Below, one piece after another: positions 1-10,400 of a DNA stretch of 22,173 nt. Under the pieces are notes generated by a model. It worked only from the letters and a program-made list of their open reading frames with translations. It was not told where the DNA came from and made no database searches. Positions within the stretch are counted from its first letter, which is position 1; the number at the start of each line of letters is the position of its first letter. The stretch is from Pigoraptor chileana (Eukaryota; Opisthokonta; Filasterea). The stretch spans positions 1 to 22,173 of the forward strand of contig CALSCR010003728.1 in assembly GCA_943704495.1 (NCBI GenBank), in the 5' to 3' direction. A program made the position numbers and the translations under genes.

Positions 1-19
1 CAAACACACACACACACAC

Positions 20-76
<57 letters not shown>
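1..76. repeat. CA microsatellite at the left edge
   Basis: A nearly pure (CA)n run with two TA interruptions. It belongs to the intron in front of the first visible SDR exon. Confidence 0.95.
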
Positions 77-77
<1 letters not shown>

Positions 78-144
78 TACATCGACACATACTTTTCCAC
101 ATTCCACACTTTAAATGCGCACACGTGTACGCGCATACCCGCAG

Positions 145-936
145 GCGGCTCTCCCCGAGCTGCGCAAGTCAAAGGGCCGCATCATAAACGTCAGCAGCGG
201 TGCTGCAACAAAGGCATATGTGGCATGGGGCGCATACTGCGTGTGAGTTGAGCCCACATTGTCTTTTGATTATAAATATTATTTCATCGCCGTCCATTAA
301 CTCACGCAGACACACTAACAACTATATATATATATATATATATATGCATCTATTGAAATCCACATGTATATCTGCATCTATTGAAATCCACATGTATATC
401 TGCATCTATTGAAATCCACATGTATATCTGCACCATTGAAGTCCACGTGTGTATATTGCCCCACACACTGACTTGAATTTAACTTCTGCCCATCTCTGCC
501 AGGTCCAAAGCGGGGCTCAACATGCTTACTGAGTGTGTCGCAGCCGAAGAGCCTGACGTCATTGCCGTTTCTTTGCGTCCCGGCATTGTCGAAACGGACA
601 TGCAAGGCGAAGTGCGCAGCAAGGGTGTGTGTGTGTGTGTGTGTGCGTGTATGTTGTTTGCCTCTATTGAAAGTTTTACTGACACTCAAATTCACTTCTT
701 TAAACGATCTTCTCTCTTATACTGCCGCCTTTACAGGAACCGGCAACATGGATGCAGGCACACACCAGTACCTCAGCAATGCTTATGCAACAGGGACCCT
801 TGTCCAGCCGTCTGTGCCCGGGGAGGTCATTGCACGCATGTCTGTGGACGCAGCACTCGGCAAGGAGTGGTCCGGCCGCTTCTTCTCGTACGACGATGCC
901 GACGTTCTGTCGTACCTCAAACAGTTCGCGCAGTGA
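145..936 (+). CDS. SDR oxidoreductase, sepiapterin/benzil reductase type (3' part)
   Basis: Three 3' exons are visible: 145-242, 503-624 and 737-936 (TGA), together 139 residues; the 5' exons with the nucleotide-binding motif lie outside the window. The protein has the short-chain dehydrogenase active site: the catalytic serine in GRIINVSSGAA, then YCVSK (the Y-x-x-x-K pair, split by the intron at 242/503), then LRPGIVETDMQ. The run NMLTECVAAEEPDV followed by the PG..ETDMQ segment is typical of the sepiapterin reductase / yeast YIR035C-YIR036C (benzil reductase) branch, so NADPH-dependent reduction of a dicarbonyl or pteridine side chain in the cytosol is likely. All junctions keep frame (V, then G, split across the introns). 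Donors are GTGAGT and a GT microsatellite. It converges on dihydropteridine reductase. Substrate cannot be decided from the sequence. Confidence 0.88.
346..455 (+). repeat. 28-bp tandem repeat, about 3.9 units
   Basis: Units start at 346, 374, 402 and 430 and contain GCATCTATTGAAATCCAC plus ATGTATATCT; the last unit is diverged. The array follows a TA dinucleotide run (324-345) in the SDR intron. Confidence 0.9.
438..498 (+). repeat. Dispersed intronic repeat, copy 1 (degenerate)
   Basis: This copy reads GAAGTCCACGTG, then a spacer, then CACACTGACTTGAAT and a pyrimidine-rich end just before the acceptor at 502. It is in intron 243-502 of the SDR gene, in the sense orientation. It is continuous with the 28-bp tandem array to its left. 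Confidence 0.55.
625..650 (+). repeat. GT microsatellite that forms a 5' splice site
   Basis: The (GT)n run begins at the first base of SDR intron 2, so the donor consensus is made of the repeat itself. Confidence 0.85.
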
Positions 937-1437
937 TTACATGCTTGTGTATATACGTGTGTGTTGCGTTTCATCTGCCTCCCTTCGCACATCCAAATAC
1001 ACTGTGCCTGCGAGAAGGACATGCAAATGTGACATTAGCAGTTCTGATCGTCCCCGCAGTTTGATGCTGCGCTGCATACACAGTGCAAGCGTCGGGGGCA
1101 ACTGAAATAGATGAATCAACCGGGAAATTATTTAATCGAAAGTGTCTGTTGGAGTTATTGCTTTTTATTACGACTGAACACACAAACAGCATTGCTCACT
1201 CTTACTACTAGATCAGGCTCCCTCTCTATCTCTCCCTGTCTCTCGCACACACACACACACACACACGCACAAACACCCAGCGAATCTCTCCCACGATAAA
1301 CTGATTTCGAAGATTTACACTTTCAAATCACACGAACAACTCAAATGTGTGTGTGCGTGTGCGTCTCCCATATTGTATTGTGGTGCCAATCCGCTCAAAT
1401 TGCAACGATGAAATAGCACAACCCACGCGGGACTAAA
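937..1437. other. Convergent spacer between the SDR and QDPR
   Basis: 501 bp with the 3' flanks of both genes and a CA run (1246-1266). A minus-strand AATAAA at 1164-1169 could serve QDPR but is about 270 bp past its stop codon. No gene is seen. Confidence 0.5.
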
Positions 1438-3997
1438 TTACGACGAGTAAGTTGTGACGCCGCCCTTGGTAACAACGTGGACAAGCGCGCCGTTGGGTGC
1501 AACAGACTCCTTCGACGACCACGAAAAGAGCTTGCTGCGAAGACACACAACGCAAACACAACAAAACAAAACACAAAACAAAATCAGCGCAAAGTGACGA
1601 TGGAATGATCGATTTGCGCGTTCGATTCACGTGTGTAGCAGTGCCGCGGTGTATACAGCACACACTCACCTGGCGATCTCCTCACGGGACGTCCATGTGC
1701 CAAAGTCAGCGTCTGGCATAAACTTGCGGTTCATCGGTGTGTCGATTGTCACACTGTTTGTTTGAAATGCACATGAAGCAAAGGGAAGCAAGCGAAGTGT
1801 GAAATGAGTTAAGTAAATGAGGTGAGTGAGATGAGTCGCAATGAGGAAACCCAACAATTGCATTCGTAGCACTGCAAATGCCACTGATTGCGTCTTGTGT
1901 GAGAATGCAGTACATGCTTCATACGATAAACTCTCGTTTCGCAGCGCGTATGAGAAAAATATACAGGTGGATGTGTATGTATGCATGTATGCATGTGCCT
2001 GTGAGATATGGACGAGAAACTCACGTATGCGTGTGTGTGCGTGTGTTTGCGCGCGAGGGGTTGGATCATACTTACGGAAGGATAGCGAGGACGCTTGCGT
2101 TCTCAGGGAGGCCACCGGCGGGTTCTGCCAGACTCTTCACGAGCTGGTGGACGGCGCCCTTTGCGAGACCATAGCCGATCATTCCTGATTGCCGATGCGT
2201 GTGACATCACAAACACATACACACACACAGAGACGCACGCACGCACGCATGCACCCACAAACGCACGCATACAATATTGGGAATGACGGAGAAGTCGGAG
2301 GTCAAGATGCATCCTCGCCGAGAATGCCCCAACAACAACCACAGGTGAAATGGCAACACATTCGAATGAGAAACAAACAATTGTACACGCACCGGGTGTC
2401 GCGTTGATGGCAGCCAGTGCGCCAGTAAGTGCAAGAAAGCCACCGCTGTTTGAATAAAAGTGTTTGTTTGCCGGATTCACAGGCCATGGCGCAACGGAGA
2501 GTTGCAGTGTGATTGTGTGCGCATGTGCGTGTATCAGGATGATTGTGTGTGAGTGTGTGTGAGTGTGTGTGAGTGTGTGTGATTATGTGTGTGTATTTGT
2601 CTTAGTTCAAGAATACAATCGCCAAGAAAGAAGTTAAGAATGGCACGAAGCTCAGTTGCATGCAGCCACATGTCAACCCACGGTGCCAGGAAGCGGGAGG
2701 CGATTTGTGCAGAGATCACAGACGTCCACACGCTCTGTTTAATCATGAGCTCAGTGTTCTTGATAAGGTCTGTGGCATGCCACGGGTCCACAAAAGGGAC
2801 GAGGCATGGAGAGATGCCGGCGGTGTCCGATCGGTACCACAGCACACAAACGGGTTGAAAAGTAGTGTTTGAGTACACAAGCAATGCTCCACACGACACA
2901 TACACACTTCCAGCCCATATTCAATGCAAGATGCGGAAGCAAGAACAAGACTACAATTCAGACCCTCTCTTTCTCTTCTCGTTCTCTCTCTCTCTCTTTT
3001 AGTGGAGTCCATGGCAGCGCCCAGACACTGACATCTCTCTCTTTCTCAAGTTCGACAATCAAGAGTGCATTCCAACGGCGAGCCACTCTCAACGAAATGC
3101 ATCACAAAAATGCATCAGACGAATAACACACGATTGCACACACGAATGCATCATAAATGCACAAATGCATCCCAAATGCATACACCACGCGAGTCTCACC
3201 TGCGGACGCTGCGTTGCCGCCAGCCCAGCCACCCGCAACGCACAGAACGGCATCCACCTTCCCATCCTTGACAATTCCAGAAAGACCGGTTTCAACCTGA
3301 ATTGTTGGTTACCAGAGCCAATTAACCAAACGCGTGGAATCATGAATGATAGTGGCAACGAAATCCACATTACTGCAAACACACACACACACACAATCAC
3401 ACAATCACCCAGGCATTGAGGTCAAGGCAACACGGACGTGACAGCTGTCAACAAACTTTTTCTTACAAGAACGGATACTAAGAGTCTTACGCAGGACAAC
3501 AGAGATGCAGGATTCAAGTCAGTGTGTTAATCGCTGTGCCCATTGCTCGCACAATAAACACTCTTTCAGTGAGAAACAGAGCAACAACACGACGAACAGA
3601 GATACATGCGACATTCGTTGAAACAGGCAAAATATCAGCTACACACCGCCTTAGCTTGGTCCTCAAAGGAATCGTTGACGCCAAGCACAATGTTAGCGTT
3701 TGCCTCGTCGTTGGCGACAAGGTCGATGGACGTCACATTCTACGCACATGTGCACCGTATGGAAATGCGTATTGGTGAAAGTGCGTTACAGCTCCTGTTA
3801 TACTTTACACACAGACACACTTCAAATAACATTTGAGGAGAATCAACATCTCAACAACACAAGAAAAACCTCCACAACTATCTGTTGAATTCCGAGATGA
3901 TGCTGTCACATACCCAGTTCTTGCTCTTGAAAAGGGTGACCACGCTGGACCCGAGAGCGCCACGACCGCCATAAATCACAACATGATGAGCCGCCAT
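1438..3997 (-). CDS. QDPR: Dihydropteridine reductase
   Basis: Eight exons on the minus strand: 3914-3997, 3647-3739, 3200-3296, 2682-2769, 2393-2445, 2076-2184, 1670-1753, 1438-1534; 705 nt, 234 residues (human enzyme 244). The enzyme reduces quinonoid dihydrobiopterin to tetrahydrobiopterin with NADH in the cytosol. Visible marks: YGGRGALG dinucleotide-binding loop near residues 9-16, [13 protein letters not shown] at the end of exon 3, [15 protein letters not shown] helix, catalytic pair Y143 and K147 in [13 protein letters not shown], and the [16 protein letters not shown] segment found throughout the family. The start at 3997 is chosen because [11 protein letters not shown] matches the family N-terminus; an in-frame ATG 66 nt upstream would add an unrelated stretch. 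Donors are GTATGT, GTGTGT, GTGAGA, GTGGGT, GTGCGT, GTAAGT and GTGAGT. Two introns carry copies of the dispersed repeat. It is divergent from the RING gene and convergent with the SDR. Confidence 0.96.
2541..2590. repeat. GAGTGTGTGT decamer repeat
   Basis: Three to four tandem copies of a ten-base GT-rich unit in the QDPR intron between exons 4 and 5. Confidence 0.9.
3002..3040 (+). repeat. Dispersed intronic repeat, copy 2
   Basis: It contains GTGGAGTCCATGG, AGCGCC and GACACTGAC followed by a CT tract; the TTGAATCCCAC block is missing. It lies in a QDPR intron and is the only copy antisense to its host gene. Confidence 0.75.
3097..3181. repeat. ATGCAT cluster in a QDPR intron
   Basis: The palindrome ATGCAT occurs at 3097, 3110, 3146, 3165 and 3176, usually preceded by AA, in the intron between exons 3 and 4. 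Confidence 0.75.
3503..3545 (-). repeat. Dispersed intronic repeat, copy 3
   Basis: On the minus strand it reads CAATGGGCACAGCG, then CACACTGACTTGAATCC and TGCATCTCTG. It lies in the QDPR intron between exons 2 and 3, sense to the gene, more than 200 bp from the acceptor. Confidence 0.75.
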
Positions 3998-4588
3998 TCT
4001 TGCGTTTGAGCAAAAAAACAGAAAAGAGAGAATAAAATGTGGAGAAGTGTAGACAGTGCGCACTTTGGTTCGGCAAACACTTAACTAAGTTCTTTGGGCT
4101 GAATCCTGTGCCGATCGCTTGCCTCTGTGTACTCAGGAGTCAAAGTGCTGGGGTAGTGAGCAAGGTGTCACGTGGGGATGGGTCACACGTAACAGCACGT
4201 GACTGACAGGATGCACGTGATCATTATGTAACGTGATGTCACGTGCTCAACAAATCTGCTGAGCATTACTTATCAACGGGATTCGCACGCGATTACGTCC
4301 TACTACTGAATTATCCCATTATGAGGTTACTCATTGCCCAGAGTCCGTTCAGTCACACTGACAGTTCCACCACATATTCATGTGCACGCAAGCTATGCCG
4401 ATTAACCGAAGGGGACTGTTGACACTGTGAGAGGAGGAGATTATGTTTAAACATTGTAAGATAACGTTGTTCATATGAACAATTAGATGGCATATTTGCT
4501 CAATCGTTTTTCTGCGATTATATCCACAACCTATCCCCATTGTACATACCAGAACCGAGGGCGCTGCTCTGTGCGGCGGCCTGTATCC
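3998..4588. promoter_or_regulatory. Divergent promoter of QDPR and the RING gene
   Basis: 591 bp between two oppositely directed start codons. It holds no gene I can support and no long microsatellite, unlike most non-coding DNA here. Its main content is the CACGTG cluster listed separately. The transcription start sites and any TATA element cannot be placed with confidence. An in-frame ATG at 4487 could extend the RING protein by 34 residues. Confidence 0.6.
4169..4245. promoter_or_regulatory. Cluster of four CACGTG palindromes
   Basis: CACGTG occurs at 4169-4174, 4196-4201, 4214-4219 and 4240-4245, four times in 77 bp. Two of the sites read GTCACGTG. Near matches (TCACACGT, TAACGTGA) lie between them. 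CACGTG is the E-box/G-box bound by basic helix-loop-helix or bZIP dimers in many eukaryotes. The cluster lies about 170-250 bp upstream of the QDPR start and 340-420 bp upstream of the RING start, so it could serve either gene or both. The factor is unknown. Confidence 0.6.
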
Positions 4589-6545
4589 ATGGCAGGTCCA
4601 CTACGGGACTTATCTGTGCTCGACGAATCACCCGATGACTTCCTTCATTTCCTCGATGACCTAACGGCACGCGATGCATCCACACAATCACCGTCACGTG
4701 GAACTGTTGCTGTTGAACCTGTGCTTCGCAGTGATGCGCCATGGCCCGTGATTCCGGGCACGGAGGCTGGGGGCTCCAGTACACACGAGGCCACTGCCGA
4801 TGGATATCGCCGAGGCAAGAGAAGAAACTCGCCCTCAGCAAACGGTAAGTTGTTTGTAATAACTCTGTCACGTGATAGTATGTGTGCGGGTGTGTCGTAT
4901 GATTCATTGTGTCCGTATATCTATCATTTGCTGTTGTTAAACCGTGGTGTGTTTCGCATGTTCTTATGGAATGGTACTCTTTTGATGTTTCGTTTTTTCC
5001 GTAATCCGCACTCTCACAAACAACTGCACTGACATACCTATCTTGCTTCTTTTGGCAGACCAACCTAAGACACGACCATACATTTCCGATGCCGGAGCGG
5101 GTGCATCTTCGATTCCGCCCGCCGCAATCATTGACCTCACAAGCTCCGACGACGCTTCCGTAATTCTCCCACCACCGCCAGTCCCCGCGCGACAACACAC
5201 CACCCCTTCATCACCGTCCGATCTCCCAGTGATTGTTGCCGAAATAGCCGCACCCAATGCCAACCGTGCACTAGCCCACAACTTCGCTGCACACAATATC
5301 AACAATCGAGGTCCTGCTGCGTTGCCAGGATTACTGGATCTGACGACGACGATGACGAATACTGCACATCGCACAGTTCCGCACGCGCCACTGCGCCGGC
5401 CGTTCATGGGAGCGCATGGAAGTGGGGTGGGTGAAGCTGCCATGCGGCCTATAGGTGTTGTTCGCTGGTTGATCCGTGGCGGTCCTGTGATATGCCATTC
5501 CATGTCGTATCTTTTACACAACCTCGTTCTTTTTATGTGTGGGACTGTGGTGGATGGTATTATTTGTTACAATGCCTTCTCTCTCTCTATCTCGTGGAGG
5601 CCATGGTCATCAGCACCAACTTTTTAATCCCATAACTTCCTTCCTGCGTGTTGCGTGCATCGTAATATTTATCTATCCTTTTTGCAGCCCCCCCACCAAC
5701 CCCACATGCGAGTGCTGGATTTTTCACAACGTAAGTTGATATTTCCGCGCTTCCCAAATTTATATTGTGCGATCTGCTGATCGCTTGTGTTCTTATAACA
5801 ATGGTCTGCTGTTCACTATGTGATTGTTATCAGTACTGGAGTCACATTGCCAATCAAGTGTTTCTGTGTGCACGTATGCCTGGGTGCCTGGGTGGTCAGG
5901 TGTATGCCTGTGTATATGTGTGTTTTCATGCCTATATGTGTGTTCGTGTCTATGTGTGTGTTCGTGTCTATGTGTGTGTTCGTGTCTATGTGTGTTTGTA
6001 TGTCTCTCTCTCTCTCTCTGCCTATGTATGTATGTGAGCGTAACGTGCATTTATCTGTTCAATTTTTCGTCTCCCACCATTATTTGCGTGCACCAGCGTA
6101 TGGCATCCGGGGGAGCTTCTTGTTAGACCAGCTCCTTGAGGGCATGGGCATGGGTTTCCACCACGGACATCACATGATGCACGGCCACAACGGACGCGAC
6201 GGTCCCTCTGTCTACGACGACCCTCCGACGCCTCCGCCGATTCCCGAAAACATTCGGAAGGCCAACGAAGAGCACGGACTCTCGTCGTTGCCGAAAGCCG
6301 CCGCAGCATCGCAGGGGGATGCGAGCGCTTCTGCTGACGCGGATAAAGGCGAGAGCGACGGAAATGGCGGACCAAAAGCGTTTACGTGCAGCGTGTGTCG
6401 GGACTCTGCGACGGATATCAGTGCGACCACGTGCGGTCACGTGTTCTGTGGCGATTGCATTCGAACGGCCGTGCGTTTGACGCATAAGTGTCCGATTTGT
6501 CGCACAAAATTGACGATGAAGCAGGTGCACCGTCTGTTTATATGA
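4589..6545 (+). CDS. RING-type SUMO-targeted ubiquitin ligase (RNF4-like)
   Basis: Four exons: 4589-4844, 5059-5426, 5688-5730, 6097-6545; 1116 nt, 371 residues. The C-terminus is a C3HC4 RING: C-x2-C-x11-C-x-H-x2-C-x2-C-x10-C-x2-C, residues 320-358, ending KLTMKQVHRLFI as RNF4 ends in a similar aromatic/hydrophobic tail. A textbook SUMO-interacting motif, IIDLTSSDD, is at residues 109-117, and a second, LLDLT, at 177-181. Together they suggest an E3 ligase that ubiquitinates poly-SUMOylated nuclear proteins. The middle is disordered, with a PPPPVP run and a His/Gly/Met-rich stretch (GMGMGFHHGHHMMHGH) at the start of exon 4. The donor of exon 2 (GTGGGT at 5427) and the 43-nt exon 3 are chosen by phase and are the least certain parts. 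The start at 4589 is preferred because MAGPLRDLSVLDE looks like a native N-terminus. Confidence 0.88.
5934..6022 (+). repeat. 18-bp minisatellite and CT run in a RING-gene intron
   Basis: The unit TATGTGTGTGTTCGTGTC is repeated about 3.5 times (exact copies at 5951-5968 and 5969-5986), followed by a CT run at about 6004-6020, in intron 3. Confidence 0.9.
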
Positions 6546-7418
6546 TGTGTATTGCAGTGTCGCCGCGCTGATTTGGTCGTATTTGAAGTGTGTGCGTGTG
6601 TTTGCGTGTGTGTGTATGTTACGATGGTTTTTTATTCTTACTTTTTGCTGTTGTTATTTTTGTTGTCATTGTTAATGGTGATGCCGATAGGACTTTGGAT
6701 TGATCGTCATCCCTTTGTCGCTTCCTTATGCGCAATTTTCTTCCCCTCTCTTCCTTCCCAAAATGGGTCTGTGGATTGTATATACTGTGCGCGTATGTAT
6801 TGAGTTGTATATGGGCATGTGTGATAGCGCTGGCAGCTGTTTTACTTTTAATGAGAATATGCTTCGTGCTGCTATATGGCGTTGCATGTGGTGTTTGTCA
6901 ATGCGCGAGTGCGTGGTAGTCGTGGTCGCGTGCGTGCGTGCGTGCGTGCGTGCGTGTTGGCGGTGGCGTGGGCGTTGATGTGAGTGCCGCGTGATTGTTT
7001 TATAACGCATTCTAGCTCATTTGTGTAAGATTGTGTGCAGTCGCACCAGTCCGTCCAGTGGTTTCGGGAGTACACCCCGCACGGTCTTCACAAGCCCGGT
7101 ATTAAGATGCGAAATTGCGCGCTTATATATCATGAGCGATTGTCGGGCTAAGTAATGAAGGTCAACTAACATATGTGTGTCCATATTCAAATAAGCGGTG
7201 GGTGTAAAACATGCAGCCACTGGTCTGTCCTGTGACCCCCATCACACCACTCAGTACGTTGTGCAGAACAAATCCTTGGACTAATTGCGTCCCCTGTCGG
7301 CCACACAAGACGACCAATTCACTTACAAACCGTGCTACTGAGGCTGCGAGGACCAGACTGGACTATGTAGGACTGGTTGCAATATTTTAATAGGTTGAAA
7401 TAGGTTGGGCTGCTTTGT
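6546..7418. other. Convergent spacer between the RING and coiled-coil genes
   Basis: 873 bp holding the 3' ends of both transcripts. The left half has GTGC tetranucleotide repeats (6929-6956) and T-rich sequence. From about 7000 to 7400 the DNA is complex, without microsatellites. I find no tRNA, no known RNA fold and no coding region with family resemblance there. A 67-codon minus-strand ORF at 7017-7220 has no recognisable product. Confidence 0.6.
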
Positions 7419-10400
7419 TCAGAAAGAAAATTCGCTGTTATCGCTCTTGTTCACGCCACTTTCGTCAATTTCCCCGCCAAAATCGCCCTCTGGCTCAGAG
7501 TCAGAGTCCAACAGCCCCAGATGTTTGCTGAGAATGGCTGAGCCGGATGCGCGACGGGTCACTGGCGGCGGAGGCTTTGTTGTGCTGTCGACACACACAC
7601 ACACACACACACACATGCAAGCAGACGAAAAAGTAACATAAGCATGTGGTGCAATGCCTTGTGTAGGTTCTTCAATCTCAAACCAACAAAAGCATATGTG
7701 TGGAACCCAATGCCTACCCAAGGTTCGCGGGAACCGATCGGAAGCGCTCAAGATGAGCAGGCTTGCGTCCCTCTGAAGACAAGTCCTTTGAAGCCAAGTC
7801 CTTTGAAGCCGACAGCTGCGACTCCTTCCCTCCTGACATATTCGAGAGTGTGTCCGTCGACTCGGATAGGTTATCACGCTCGGTGTGGTGGACAGGTGGG
7901 GGTCTTCATGCACAGATGGAGAGATGTGGCGAGACAAAGTTAGAGGAAGAGAGAAATAGGCAGCTACATGCAAGGCGAGTAGTGTTCAATAGAATAAAAG
8001 GGCACGTGGGATCCGATGCAGAAATGTATATGCAAGGGGAATGCAGGGATACTGTATCCACTCAAATAACAAAGCACGCCATTGGGACAAGTTGCGAGGT
8101 GCCAGCAATTCACACACTTTTTCGATGCTGCTGCCTGCGCGGTGGGCGGAGGGACGGCGGGCGCCGGTGTTGGCTTTATGGCAGGAGGTGCTTTTCTGTC
8201 CGATTGCTCCGTAAACGAAATAGACAGCTCCTCATCGTCGGAAATTGCAGGCACAACCGATGCTGTGACAAGTTGTTTGTTCGGTTGGTTAGAAATAGAC
8301 ACAACAACAATAACAATGCAACAGCGAAAAGCAAATCAAATTAAAACAGTATACCAATTTTATATACTTTTCGCGCACTGGCCACAGAACAAACAAAACA
8401 CATGCGATGAAGAAAACGACGATCGACACACAAAGGGCGGTAAGAGAATGGCCACTCACATCTGTGTGCCGGAGAACTCTTTTCTCCAAACGAGGGTTTT
8501 TTCGTTGCGGGATCCGTTGCAAGAGCCACAATAAGATCCGACAGCTAAGGCGAGTGGATTGGATTAGGAATGGGAGACAATAGACATATTAGGGCAACGT
8601 ATGGACCCATTGCGCCATTTTAGGCAACGAACAATCGCAGATCACAAATGAGCGAAGAGGGGGGGGGGGGGAGGGGTAGAAGGCAGAGACACCACAGAGG
8701 GACTGGCAGCGGACTCACCACTGCAACATTGGTTGGACTGTCCGTGCCCTCGGGGAGCAAAAGGGGGCCAAAGACGGCGGCAATGTCGTCTGCATCCATC
8801 AGCCGGTGGCTCACAAGCCGCTGCCAGTGCAACACAAGCAACGGCCAGTACTCTGCACGCAAGAACATACAAGCACAAGATATTAAGCACACATGACGCA
8901 CGCATACACACATGCACGCACAGGAACAATATGTTAAGCTCACTCCACCAAAAAGAAGAACATGATTTTATCAGAGGAAAGCAACAAAGCAGGAAAAGCA
9001 AACAATTCGTTCTCGTCATCGACATGCATGGTTTACATCATATAAAAAACGCAAAGAAAGGTATCCTATGCTTCAAGTGCATGGAGTAAATATTGACATT
9101 GCGTGGGTGTTGCAGACATCCGCAGCGATGACTGACGTGACGGATCTACGTTCACTCAATACAAAGACTAAGTCAGCTGAGGTCCCCCCCTCCTCCTCCT
9201 CCTCGCCAGGAGCACTGCACTTACCAACACCATCGCCGGCGAGGTTCTGCACAATATCTTCGTTTGTGATTGGGTTTCCGTCGAGAAACTCGGCTGGGAC
9301 GATTGCTGCAAACGAAAACAATGACAACAATAATAGCGTTAAATGGCAGTGTACAGCGTGAATTTACAACTCGTTCAGGTGATCTCTCAGTCAACCCAGA
9401 AGTGAAGAAGTGCGTTGAAAACCGAAAACAACACTTCAAAGTGAGATGTAGAATACATCACCACTGCAAAGCCATGCATGTAACCGACCAGACTCCAAAA
9501 AGCAGACATCAAATGAGAGAGGAAAGAGGTGACATAGAGAGAGGTGTGGGATTACAGTCAGTGTCTCAAACGCTGTGTCCATTGACCATAACAATAGTAA
9601 CAGAGCGATAGCGAGCTATATATAGCAAGACGGGTTCAGTCGGATTGTTTATCGAGTGTGAAGTGGAGTTCCATACCTCCGTCCGCACTGAAGAAGACAA
9701 GCTCCTCCTTCACCACGTGACTCACAAACTCGGGATCCCACACGCCGAGATTCTGACCGCTCGACGCCATCCTGCAATTTGTGGCAATAACGTTAACTAC
9801 TATTTTAAAAAAGGTTCTCCAGGGAAAACGCATAACAGGGAAACACGTAGGGTATTGCAGGTAGCACGCTCTGCCGAAACATGTGCGAAATATGGTGCAC
9901 AACAGCAGTAAAAGAAAGGCAACAAAAAACAAGAGATCATGTATAAGAAGAGCCTCGTCCCACAACAACAACATACCGCAGAGACTCCATCACAATAACC
10001 AGCACATTTTCAATGGGTAGACCTCAACAGACGACGAGAACACACACACAAACACGCATAGACACACATACAACCCGCAAGCTCACACAAATCAGCACGA
10101 AACCCACTTGACAATCTGCTGGTGAACAGAGTCATCACAAGGCCTGCGATACAGAGACGCCGCATCCTCTTGGACGGCGTCCTCAACTGCCCTGAGCAGC
10201 ATTGCAAACGCTTTCGGAGACAGAGGTGCGCGCGATGTAATAACGGGTGTTGTTCCAGACGCGTCTGTGGGCAGTGCCGAAAGCTCCCTGAAGTCGTCGT
10301 CAGAGCGCATGCCGTAGTCTTCGTCGTCGCTGCCATCTGAATCGTGCTTCTTAGGCTCACCCTTGCCGACTGCGACAAGGGACGGCGACTTGAGTACCGG

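Noticed and set aside
346-455. Direct repeats that could suggest a CRISPR array
   Set aside because: The 28-bp units abut with no spacers, and the region is an intron of a eukaryotic gene.
7017-7220. 67-codon minus-strand ORF in the convergent spacer
   Set aside because: It has no family resemblance, no splice partners, and lies in the 3' flanks of two genes.
8719-8852. RhoGAP-like phrase HRLMDADDIAAVFGPLLL in the coiled-coil gene
   Set aside because: It resembles one RhoGAP helix, but the arginine finger and the rest of the domain are not found in the neighbouring exons.
9187-9204. CTCCTCCTCC run that lengthens a minus-strand Glu-rich frame
   Set aside because: It lies past the GTAAGT donor at 9224 and is intronic.
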